Of a stretch of 14,476 nt of DNA, positions 5,432-12,442 are shown piece by piece. Every line of letters begins with the position of its first letter. The stretch's first letter is position 1. The DNA comes from a bacterium (GTDB lineage: Bacteria > UBP18 > UBA7526), in NCBI GenBank assembly GCA_018903055.1, contig JAHIPW010000105.1, positions 1-14,476 of the forward strand, read 5' to 3'. The position numbers and the translations under genes are program-made. The notes beneath the pieces are model-generated. The model was not told the origin of the DNA. It saw only the letters and a list, made by a program, of their open reading frames with translations, and did not search any database.

Positions 5432-7288
5432 TTATTCTACTGAGATAATATAGTAATAATGCGGTTGTCCACCAAAGTATATTTGGACATCGAGGTTAGG
5501 ATACTTCTCTTTTACTTGACTTAATAATTGATTTGCTCTTTTCGTTCTCACTCCCCTACCATAGTAGAGGGTAATGATGCTGTCTCCCTCTTTTACCATC
5601 TCTTTGATCAAATCCAGGGCCACACTCTGGGGCTTTTTCCCTTTTACCTTTACTTCCTTACGATAGAGACCGATTATCTCTCCCTTTCTTATCTTAAACT
5701 CCCTATATTTTGCAATCCTTGCTGCCTTGGCCACCTGTCCGGTCTTTATTCTCCCCAATGCTTGATTCATAAACTCCTTATTCTCTTCTATGCCTGCCTC
5801 TGGATTATAATTCATTAAAGCAGCCAACCCCTGGGGAATACTCTTTGTGGAGACAACCTCTACCTTCTTCTTGCTCAACTCAGCCGCCTTCTCTGCTGCG
5901 GGAATGATATCCCCATCATTGGGCAGGAGAATAATATTCTTTGCCTCTGTTTCTTCTATTGTCTTACTTATATCCTCTACAGAGGGCTTCAACTTCTTTG
6001 GCCCTCCCAGTATTTCATCCGCTCCCATACTCTTCAGAATCTTACTCCATCCTTCTCCCGTAGATACCGCGATAATTCCTAATTCTTTAACCCTTACTGC
6101 TTCTCCTACCTCCTTCTCCATCAAGAGGGTCTGGTGCTGTTTATCCATATCATTTATCTTTACCTTATCTACCTCTCCTAAGGTAGCGGCATACTTTTTC
6201 ACCTTATCCGGCTCGTTGGTGTGAACGTGGCACTTGGCTAGTTCTTTCGAACCGACTACTATGGCACAGTCCCCATGCTTGGCTAACTCATCCTCAATCT
6301 TCTTTAAGGCTAAATCCTTTCCCTTGATCAGGAATTCTGTGCAGTACTTATACTTTATCTCCCTCTCCCAGGTATCAACCGCTTTCTGGGCAGTAGTTCT
6401 CACCGCCTTAATATCTAAGAGACCTCTTTTCTGAATAATTCCCAGGACCTTCTCCCAAGTTCCCACCACTCTCCTGGTACCAGTGGCACTCTTGAATTTC
6501 TGTAGGGGAAGGCAGGAAAGTCTTTTCTTCGCTGCCTGGATAGTCTTGCTGGCAATGGTCTCCACCTCTTTGATATCCCTCAGTTCCCCTCCCCGAATGC
6601 CAACCAAGATGCTTCGCCAGGCATTGACTGTCTTGGCAACCGTAACCTCAATCTTGGAGACCTCTTCCAATGGTTTGCCCTCTATGAGGCGAAGAGCTCC
6701 TTCTAAGATATAGACAAAGCCCGCTCCTCCGGCATCTACTACCCCAGCATCCTTTAATACGGGAAGCATCTCTGGGGTTTTTTCTAAAACTTCCTGTGCT
6801 TTTTTATGAGCCTCTCTCAAGACCTGGGCAATGTCTCTCTCTTCTCTTGCTATCTCTAAGGCTTTCTTTGCTGATTCCTGGGCCACGGTAAGTATCGTCC
6901 CTTCTATGGGCTCCCTTACCCCTTGATAAGCATTCTCTGCTCCCTTAAATAGTGCCTGGGCCAATTCCTTGGCCTCTACCCTCTTCTTCCCCTCAAGACC
7001 TTTGGCTAAACCTACCAGGAACTGAGAGAGAATTACTCCCGAACAGCCACGAGAAGCCATAATACTACTCTCGCCGGCGCCTTTGGCAATCGAAGAGAGA
7101 TCTCTATCCTTTAACTCCTTTGCGGTTTCAACCGCGGCCTTCAAAGTCAAGGACATATTGAATCCCGTATCCCCATCGGGAACGGGAAAGACATTCAGGT
7201 TATTGACCACCTCCATCTTGGAGGAAAGCCAATCATTGGAGGCAGATAAAGCCTTTATTAATCTTCTTCCATTACAATGCTTAATCAT
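5432..7288 (-). CDS. fakA: Fatty acid kinase catalytic subunit FakA (DAK2/YloV family)
   Basis: FakA phosphorylates a fatty acid held by a FakB/DegV protein, giving acyl-phosphate. The N-terminal DhaL (Dak2) kinase domain spans about residues 8-200, with PDGDTGFNM at 37-45 for Mg-ATP, SRGCSGVILSQ at 79-89 and DAGGAGFVY at 185-193. The middle domain starts near YCTEFLIKG (315-323) and includes CHVHTNEP (353-360). The C-terminal EDD-like domain ends in GGQPHYYYIISVE. At 618 residues it is longer than the usual 550 or so. The extra length is an insert at about 205-312, between DhaL and the middle domain, containing two copies of a 37-residue unit (221-257 and 275-311). GGAG lies 6 bases before the ATG, and the gene starts 3 bp after the PadR gene. 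Confidence 0.92.
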   Translation of the reverse strand: MIKHCNGRRLIKALSASNDWLSSKMEVVNNLNVFPVPDGDTGFNMSLTLKAAVETAKELKDRDLSSIAKGAGESSIMASRGCSGVILSQFLVGLAKGLEGKKRVEAKELAQALFKGAENAYQGVREPIEGTILTVAQESAKKALEIAREERDIAQVLREAHKKAQEVLEKTPEMLPVLKDAGVVDAGGAGFVYILEGALRLIEGKPLEEVSKIEVTVAKTVNAWRSILVGIRGGELRDIKEVETIASKTIQAAKKRLSCLPLQKFKSATGTRRVVGTWEKVLGIIQKRGLLDIKAVRTTAQKAVDTWEREIKYKYCTEFLIKGKDLALKKIEDELAKHGDCAIVVGSKELAKCHVHTNEPDKVKKYAATLGEVDKVKINDMDKQHQTLLMEKEVGEAVRVKELGIIAVSTGEGWSKILKSMGADEILGGPKKLKPSVEDISKTIEETEAKNIILLPNDGDIIPAAEKAAELSKKKVEVVSTKSIPQGLAALMNYNPEAGIEENKEFMNQALGRIKTGQVAKAARIAKYREFKIRKGEIIGLYRKEVKVKGKKPQSVALDLIKEMVKEGDSIITLYYGRGVRTKRANQLLSQVKEKYPNLDVQIYFGGQPHYYYIISVE

Positions 7289-7291
7289 TCT

Positions 7292-7837
7292 TCACTCCGC
7301 CTTGGCCGCCGCCTCCTTCTTGGTCAAGGTTCTAATAAGCTGGGAGGTAAATTTAATCTCTGCCTTAGTCAGTTCCAGATTATGCTGGATAATGGTCTGT
7401 AGGTGATGGGGGGTGTTCTTCTCTTTTAAAGATTTGCCCATATTCTCAAGCCATATCTTCACCCCTCCCAAACCACGCAGACGAGTACGGAGTCGGGCGA
7501 GAACCATTCGGGGCTTAATGCGGGGAGAGAAGTAGAGACAGAGGTCAATGTTTAGGAACGGTCTTTCAAGAATAAGGAAGCTCCTGCGCAGTAATTCTTG
7601 AAATTTTCCGCTCCCCTTCTTCGTTATGTGATAGATGTACTTCTCCGGCCTTCTGCCTGCGCGAGAGACCCTCTTGGCTACAAGCCCCTCTTTTTCCATC
7701 TGTCTTAAGGAATAGTAGATGGACTTAGTTTTTATGCTGGTGAAGGTCTCTATAATCTTGGTAATCAACCTCTTGATCTCATAGCCATGCTTTGGTCCTT
7801 CTTCTAATAGTCCCAGAAGAACGAGTTCCTGAGTCAT
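7292..7837 (-). CDS. PadR family transcriptional regulator
   Basis: PadR proteins are dimeric winged-helix DNA-binding regulators, often responding to small hydrophobic compounds. The 181-residue protein has the signature LLGLLEEGPKHGYEIKRLI (7-25), then SIYYSLRQMEKEGLV with basic wing residues RAGRRPEKYIYHIT, and a helical C-terminal half for dimerisation. A GAGGAG site precedes the ATG. It lies 3 bp downstream of the acpS-like gene and 3 bp upstream of fakA, so it probably controls this lipid operon, perhaps sensing a fatty acid or related compound. That ligand and target assignment is inference. I could not identify a PadR-type operator. Confidence 0.92.
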   Translation of the reverse strand: MTQELVLLGLLEEGPKHGYEIKRLITKIIETFTSIKTKSIYYSLRQMEKEGLVAKRVSRAGRRPEKYIYHITKKGSGKFQELLRRSFLILERPFLNIDLCLYFSPRIKPRMVLARLRTRLRGLGGVKIWLENMGKSLKEKNTPHHLQTIIQHNLELTKAEIKFTSQLIRTLTKKEAAAKAE

Positions 7838-7840
7838 TTT

Positions 7841-8230
7841 TTAACTCCTCTTTAATAAATTTTGCGCAAGCAGTGCTTGGGCCAATACCATATTGCCATT
7901 TACAGAGAATGTTAGCCTTATTTTTTTATTAAGGTTGCGTTCTCTTATGTAGATTAGGGGATCTTTCGTAATATTTCGGATAGAAATATCCTTCCAATCA
8001 AGGTGGGCTTTAGAGCAGGCCTTAAATATTGCTTCCTTAGAGGCGATGTAACAGCTCAGTCTTTGAAAAAAATGAAGGTTTTCCTTTAGAGGCAAATCCC
8101 GCCCCTGCGCACAGGAGCGGGATAAATCCTTAATCTCCCCGTCATTCAAAATCTTCCTTAAAAATAATATACCATGTTTCCGGTAGATACTTTTAATTTG
8201 ATTTATATCCACCAGATCTATACCTAACAT
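7841..8230 (-). CDS. acpS: AcpS-like 4'-phosphopantetheinyl transferase (holo-ACP synthase)
   Basis: AcpS moves phosphopantetheine from CoA to apo-acyl carrier protein. The 129-residue length fits. The N-terminal MLGIDLVDI carries the Mg-binding aspartate, and SKEAIFKA (65-72) matches the second catalytic motif with its glutamate. The usual third motif near the C-terminus, SxSH, is not preserved (TFSVNGNMVLAQAL instead), so activity or specificity may differ. The ribosome site is weak (GAGAG). The gene heads the lipid module, followed 3 bp later by the PadR gene. It is the only acyl-carrier-related gene in the window. Confidence 0.8.
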   Translation of the reverse strand: MLGIDLVDINQIKSIYRKHGILFLRKILNDGEIKDLSRSCAQGRDLPLKENLHFFQRLSCYIASKEAIFKACSKAHLDWKDISIRNITKDPLIYIRERNLNKKIRLTFSVNGNMVLAQALLAQNLLKRS

Positions 8231-8251
8231 CTTTTTCTCTCTCTTTTTATC

Positions 8252-8289
8252 ATCTGTGTAATCTGCTTAAAATCTGTGTAATCTGTGTT
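8252..8289. repeat. Degenerate 9-bp repeat ATCTGTGTA, four units
   Basis: Units are ATCTGTGTA (8252), ATCTGCTTA (8261), ATCTGTGTA (8272) and ATCTGTGTT (8281), with two extra bases before the third. The tract fills the 60-bp gap between the aldehyde dehydrogenase stop and the acpS-like start. It marks the only sizeable gap between the nucleoside/aldolase operon and the lipid module. No terminator is visible in it. Confidence 0.75.
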
Positions 8290-8290
8290 A

Positions 8291-9727
8291 CTAAAGCGCA
8301 TACCATTGGCTTACTAAAGGTTTCTCGCCAGATAAATGGTAATTGATGTGCTTAAGACGGGTATATTCCAAAAAGCCCTCTTTGCCTAATTCTTTACCAA
8401 AACCACTCTCTTTAAAGCCACCATAGGGCGCTTCGTTATAAAACATACCATAAGTGTTAATCCATACTGTTCCGGCATCAATCTTTTTACTTAAATTCTT
8501 TGCCCTTTCTAAATCCTTACTCCAGATAGAGCAGGCTAAACCAAAAGAGCTATCATTGGCGAGTCTAAGGGCCTCTTCTTCTTGTGAAAATTCAGTGATG
8601 CAGACTACGGGTCCGAAAATCTCTTCCTGAAAAATGGTCATTTCAGGCCTCACTTGCCCAAAAGCCGTGGGCTCAAAGAAAAATCCCTTCTTTAATTCTG
8701 GCTCATCAGGAATTCTTCCTCCACAGAGAATCTTTGCCCCCTCTTTTCTTCCCTTTTCTACGTAAGAGATAACCTTCTGACGATGCTCGTGAGAGATCAA
8801 GGGTCCCATCTGGGTCTCAGGATCTAAGCCATCGCCTAATTTTATCTTTTTTGCCTTCTCCACAAATTGTTCGCTAAATTGTTTGGCTATCTTCTTATCT
8901 ACCAATATTCTGGACATGGCGGTGCACATCTGCCCCTGGTTAAGAAATATCGAAGTGAGAGCCCCCATCACCGCGGTCTCCAGGTCGCAGTCGGCTAAAA
9001 CGATACTGGCTGATTTCCCACCCAACTCCATAATCAACTTCTTGGTACTCTCAGAAGCAAAACGCATAATCTCTCTGCCTGTTGAGGTGCTACCAGTAAA
9101 GGAAATCATATCTACCCGGGGATCGGAACATAGAACAGGGCCAATTTCCGCTCCCGAGGCATTGATAACATTCACCACGCCCTGGGGCAGGCCGGCATCA
9201 TTGATAATCTCGGCCAGTCTTAAGGCGGTTAAGGGGGTAAGGGATGAGGGCTTAAGAATCACTGTGTTTCCTGCTGCCAGGGCCTGAGCCATTTTCCAGG
9301 AAGCGATTAGAAGGGGATAATTCCAGGGGACAATCAGAGCCACTACTCCCCGAGGCTCATAAAGGAGTTGACTTTCCGCCCCAGAATCTAATTCTATCTT
9401 TTTGCTCTTCAGGTAAGGCTCTAAATTATTGGCAAAGTATTCAAAGGTTTTGGCGCTGGATGGAATATCCATAAAGGTCGACTCTTTTAGGGGCTTGCCG
9501 GTATTTTCTGTCTCCAGTCGAGCTAATTCTTGGGCCTTATCCAGAATTCCCTGGGAAACATTCAGAAGGAGATTTCTTCGCTCGGCCAAAGAGATTTTGG
9601 GCCAGGCTCCTTCATCAAAGGCCTTTTGCGCCGCTGTAACGGCTCTCTCTATATTCTCTTTATCCACCCGAGGAACTTCGGCTATAGTCTGGCCTGTTGC
9701 AGGATTAATAACATTTTTCTTCCTCAT
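8291..9727 (-). CDS. NAD(P)-dependent aldehyde dehydrogenase (non-acylating, ALDH superfamily)
   Basis: The enzyme oxidises an aldehyde to the carboxylate in the cytosol. The 478-residue length is typical. Signatures run in order: VPWNYPLLI, KPSSLTPLTALRLAE, FTGSTSTGREIM (cofactor loop), ELGGKSASIVLADCD with the general-base glutamate, NQGQMCTAMSRIL with the catalytic cysteine, EEIFGPVV near the C-terminal third, and PYGGFKESGFGKELG. This is the hydrolytic class, not the CoA-acylating one. The start overlaps the aldolase stop by 4 bp (ATGA), with GAGG five bases upstream. By context the substrate is probably the small aldehyde released by the aldolase, for example acetaldehyde, glycolaldehyde or methylthioacetaldehyde. 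Motifs alone would also allow betaine aldehyde or others. Confidence 0.93.
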   Translation of the reverse strand: MRKKNVINPATGQTIAEVPRVDKENIERAVTAAQKAFDEGAWPKISLAERRNLLLNVSQGILDKAQELARLETENTGKPLKESTFMDIPSSAKTFEYFANNLEPYLKSKKIELDSGAESQLLYEPRGVVALIVPWNYPLLIASWKMAQALAAGNTVILKPSSLTPLTALRLAEIINDAGLPQGVVNVINASGAEIGPVLCSDPRVDMISFTGSTSTGREIMRFASESTKKLIMELGGKSASIVLADCDLETAVMGALTSIFLNQGQMCTAMSRILVDKKIAKQFSEQFVEKAKKIKLGDGLDPETQMGPLISHEHRQKVISYVEKGRKEGAKILCGGRIPDEPELKKGFFFEPTAFGQVRPEMTIFQEEIFGPVVCITEFSQEEEALRLANDSSFGLACSIWSKDLERAKNLSKKIDAGTVWINTYGMFYNEAPYGGFKESGFGKELGKEGFLEYTRLKHINYHLSGEKPLVSQWYAL

Positions 9728-10725
9728 TCTATCCTCATCTCTTTAAATAGGGAGAACATGCGAGAGAAAGGCACATACCAGCGGGAGAGTCTTCCTAAGT
9801 CACCCTTTAATTTTAACTTTCCCTGAGTGGTAGCCACAAAGGGATCGAGTTTCCCCTCAAAGATTAATCTCCAGACATCAGCCGGGCCAGAAATGACAAA
9901 GGGGGCATCATCGTTGTATTCCACCTTAATAATCTTTCCTTTCCGGAAATTAAATTTATAGGCCTTGTCTTTCTCTTCATCTATCTTAATGACTACCTGG
10001 GCTGTCAGATTCAGCTCCTTTGCTTTGGTCAAAAATTTCTCATCCTCATTAATTAAGTCTACAATGGCCAGGATATGCTCTCGGGTAAACATAGGATAGA
10101 TTTTTCCTGTGCGGCGCAAGCTTTTCTTGAGCTCCTGCTCAAATTTATTGGGCCTCTTCTTGGCAAAGAGGCGGGCCAGTCCGGCCATCTTCACTGCCTC
10201 TTCCAGTTCCTCAATTAGATAGAAGGCATCATCGAACCTATCTGCCATAGAGACTATACCATGATTCCTAATAACCACTATATTATTGGTCTTTAAGGCC
10301 TCTATAACCTTCTCCGGCTGAGTCACGCTGGGCGTGGTCTGGGTAACCTGCGGCACCTCGCCCAGAAACAACTTATTTTCAAAGGTTATATTCTCCAGCT
10401 CATCATAAACAGCATAATAGGCATTGACCAAAGGGGGATGGCAGTGAATTATCCTTTGCATCGGAAAATTTTTGTAGATTAAGCTGTGCAGGGGGAACTC
10501 TGTGGTCAGGCCCGAAACTTTTTCTCCTGCCTCGGAAGAGAGGTCAACCTTCAGAACATCTTCTTCTCTCAATTCTCCCAAACAGGTACCGCTTGAGGTT
10601 ATCAGAATTAAGTTGCCCTCTATCCGGGCACTTAAGTTGCCCCCTTTAGCGGCTACCAAACGAAAATCATAGAGCTTCTTTCCGATTTTAATAATCTCTT
10701 CTTTTAACTGCACTTCTTTAGTCAT
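9724..10725 (-). CDS. Class II (fuculose-phosphate-type) aldolase fused to a C-terminal SCP2-like domain
   Basis: Residues 1 to about 210 form an aldolase/adducin domain. GGNLSARI (28-35) and TSSGTCLGEL (43-52) hold phosphate, Glu76 in TTEFPLH is the likely catalytic acid/base, and His94, His96 and His155 are the zinc ligands. Such enzymes split a ketose 1-phosphate into DHAP and an aldehyde. Residues about 216-333 are an added domain. Its strand pattern and a GKLKLKGDLG segment followed by an aromatic-rich helix (WYVPFSRMFSLF) look like an SCP2 sterol/lipid-carrier fold. Family aldolases are usually near 210-220 residues, so 333 is long. The gene starts 2 bp after the isomerase and overlaps the dehydrogenase start by 4 bp. 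The likely substrate is 5-deoxyribulose 1-phosphate or a relative, from context. Confidence 0.85.
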   Translation of the reverse strand: MTKEVQLKEEIIKIGKKLYDFRLVAAKGGNLSARIEGNLILITSSGTCLGELREEDVLKVDLSSEAGEKVSGLTTEFPLHSLIYKNFPMQRIIHCHPPLVNAYYAVYDELENITFENKLFLGEVPQVTQTTPSVTQPEKVIEALKTNNIVVIRNHGIVSMADRFDDAFYLIEELEEAVKMAGLARLFAKKRPNKFEQELKKSLRRTGKIYPMFTREHILAIVDLINEDEKFLTKAKELNLTAQVVIKIDEEKDKAYKFNFRKGKIIKVEYNDDAPFVISGPADVWRLIFEGKLDPFVATTQGKLKLKGDLGRLSRWYVPFSRMFSLFKEMRIE

Positions 10726-10727
10726 CT

Positions 10728-11693
10728 CTACAGACCCAGGGTAATGTGTTTACTGATTAACTTATGGGGGGTGATATCAAAGGCGGGATAGAATCCCTTT
10801 GCCCCCTTTGGGGCAATTCTCTTTCCCCAAAATTCCAACAATTCTTCACCCGCTCTTACTTCTATCTTGATATCCTTCCCTGTTTTGGCACCAGACGGTG
10901 GTGGCGAGAGAACATAAAAGGGAAGATTAAAATGTCGGGCTAAAAGAGCAATTTGATAGGTGCCTATTTTATTGGCGATGTCTCCATTTTGGGCTTTCTG
11001 GTCTGCACCAACCACAACCAAACCCACTAATCCTTTAGACATCACATAAGCCACGGAACTATCCGGAATAATGGTTACCTTAAAGCGGGCTCTCTGCAAC
11101 TCCCAGGCAGTAAGCCGTGAACCTTGAAGATAGGGCCGGGTTTCAGTAACAAAGAATCTTATTTTCTTTTTTGTCTTGCGACAAAATTGGGCCGCCAGGA
11201 CTAAAGAGCCGCTGACATTACAGTGAGTGAGAATGCTATCTCTGTCTTTTATTAAGCGGCTCAAGGCCCGGGCCTGGGCAATTCGTTTTTCTTTAAGGTA
11301 AGAAAGAAATGTTTTAATTCTATTTTCAGTAAAGGCCGGGATATCTTTCCCTTTCTTCTTAGCCTCTCCTGCCCAGACTAAGACCATCTCAGTAAAAAAG
11401 GAGAAAGGGAAGGTTGGTCGGCTTCTATTTATTTCCAGGGCAGCCTTTTTTAAAACCTTAATCTGTCTTTCTGGTTTTAGCTCTTTACTTTTCTTAAGAA
11501 GGAGCAAGAAAATATGGTAGGCCATCAATACCTGGCCAAAGGCCCGGGTCTTCATACTTTTGATAAGATTTATTGCCTGGTTGAGATTTCTTGCCTTAAG
11601 ATAGATTAATTCTTGAGGAAGGGCGGTCTCATCCAGGCAGAGAATGGTATTACTCTTCAGACTAACTGGCCAGAAAAGTGGCGATTCTCTCAT
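10728..11693 (-). CDS. MtnA-like sugar-1-phosphate isomerase (eIF2B-related family)
   Basis: The family turns an aldose 1-phosphate, such as 5-methylthioribose 1-phosphate, into the ketose 1-phosphate. Conserved motifs are LDETALP (20-26), THCNVSG with Cys158, TETRPYLQGSRLTAWEL (183-199), VGADQKAQNGDIANKIGTY with Asp231 and Asp238, and PAFDITP (303-309). Cys158 and Asp238 have the spacing I recall for the MtnA catalytic Cys/Asp pair. The N-terminal RGAPAIG motif is degraded to TRAFGQV, so the substrate may not be the standard one. Length is 321, somewhat short of the usual 345 or so. The start overlaps the phosphorylase stop by 4 bp, with a GGAGG site inside that gene. The related ribose-1,5-bisphosphate isomerase is a less likely alternative, as no RuBisCO is nearby. 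Confidence 0.85.
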   Translation of the reverse strand: MRESPLFWPVSLKSNTILCLDETALPQELIYLKARNLNQAINLIKSMKTRAFGQVLMAYHIFLLLLKKSKELKPERQIKVLKKAALEINRSRPTFPFSFFTEMVLVWAGEAKKKGKDIPAFTENRIKTFLSYLKEKRIAQARALSRLIKDRDSILTHCNVSGSLVLAAQFCRKTKKKIRFFVTETRPYLQGSRLTAWELQRARFKVTIIPDSSVAYVMSKGLVGLVVVGADQKAQNGDIANKIGTYQIALLARHFNLPFYVLSPPPSGAKTGKDIKIEVRAGEELLEFWGKRIAPKGAKGFYPAFDITPHKLISKHITLGL

Positions 11694-12439
11694 TTTCCCT
11701 CCAATATCTTTACGGCCTCTAAAGCCACATTAATCAAGGTAGTCTGGGCAATATAAAAAGCAGGATTGGTAAAACCCATCTCGCCCGTCATTACATTATC
11801 ACTGACAGCAAGGATAGAAGCGGCCTTTACCTTATACATCTGAGCAATGGTTAAAAGTGTGGAGGAGACCATATCCACAGCAATTGCTCCGGCATCAGCC
11901 TTCTCTTCAACCAGCTCCTTTGTCTCCCTTAAAAGGGCATCGGTTGACCAGACTTTCCCTTTATGCACTTTAACCCCTAATTTCTCTGCCGCTTTTTCCA
12001 AGGCTCTGGTAATTTCGGCATCAGGAAGGGTCTGAAACTTCTCATCTACATAATGGGGGGTGACCCCGTCTCCCCTTATTACACCCGTGGCTAAAATTAA
12101 ATCTCCCACCTTTATCTCTTCCCGCAGAGCGCCACAGGAGCCCAGGCGGATCAAATTTTCTGCCTGGACATTGCAGATAATCTCGGTGGTAATGGCGGTA
12201 TTGGCTGAAAACATCCCTCCGTTCATGGCAGTAACCTTTATGCCCTCATATTCGCCAGTATACATGGTATGTTCCATAAAAGAGAAGTTCTTCAGAGGGT
12301 TTTTTATTCTCTTAACCAGGGCCTCTAACCGGTCTGGCGTTCCAGGCATAATTACATATTTAGCTATATCCTGGGGCCGCAGCTGAACCATGGCCGCCAA
12401 ATCTTTTCCCGTCAGATGAATCGGTTTTCGCATGGGCAT
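11690..12439 (-). CDS. Nucleoside phosphorylase, PNP/uridine phosphorylase (DeoD/Udp) superfamily
   Basis: These enzymes split a nucleoside with phosphate into a base and a pentose 1-phosphate. The 249-residue protein shows MPGTPDR (31-37) at the phosphate loop, IRLGSCGAL (97-105), and AVSDN (211-215) with Asp214 as the likely proton donor to a purine. Two departures stand out. PGDPxR is PGTPDR, and the ribose-binding glutamate of the MEA/MES motif is replaced: residues 188-193 read VDMVSS, with Val191. The substrate may therefore differ from those of DeoD or Udp. An AAGGAG site lies before the ATG and the gene begins 3 bp after the amidohydrolase. Together with the downstream isomerase, a purine nucleoside such as 5'-deoxyadenosine or methylthioadenosine is likely. 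Confidence 0.88.
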   Translation of the reverse strand: MPMRKPIHLTGKDLAAMVQLRPQDIAKYVIMPGTPDRLEALVKRIKNPLKNFSFMEHTMYTGEYEGIKVTAMNGGMFSANTAITTEIICNVQAENLIRLGSCGALREEIKVGDLILATGVIRGDGVTPHYVDEKFQTLPDAEITRALEKAAEKLGVKVHKGKVWSTDALLRETKELVEEKADAGAIAVDMVSSTLLTIAQMYKVKAASILAVSDNVMTGEMGFTNPAFYIAQTTLINVALEAVKILEGK

Positions 12440-12442
12440 TTT

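Noticed and set aside
10728-11693. Ribose-1,5-bisphosphate isomerase of the RuBisCO-linked AMP pathway
   Set aside because: No RuBisCO or AMP phosphorylase is nearby, the THCN, GARLTAWEL-like and NGDxANKIGT motifs fit MtnA better, and an aldolase follows directly.
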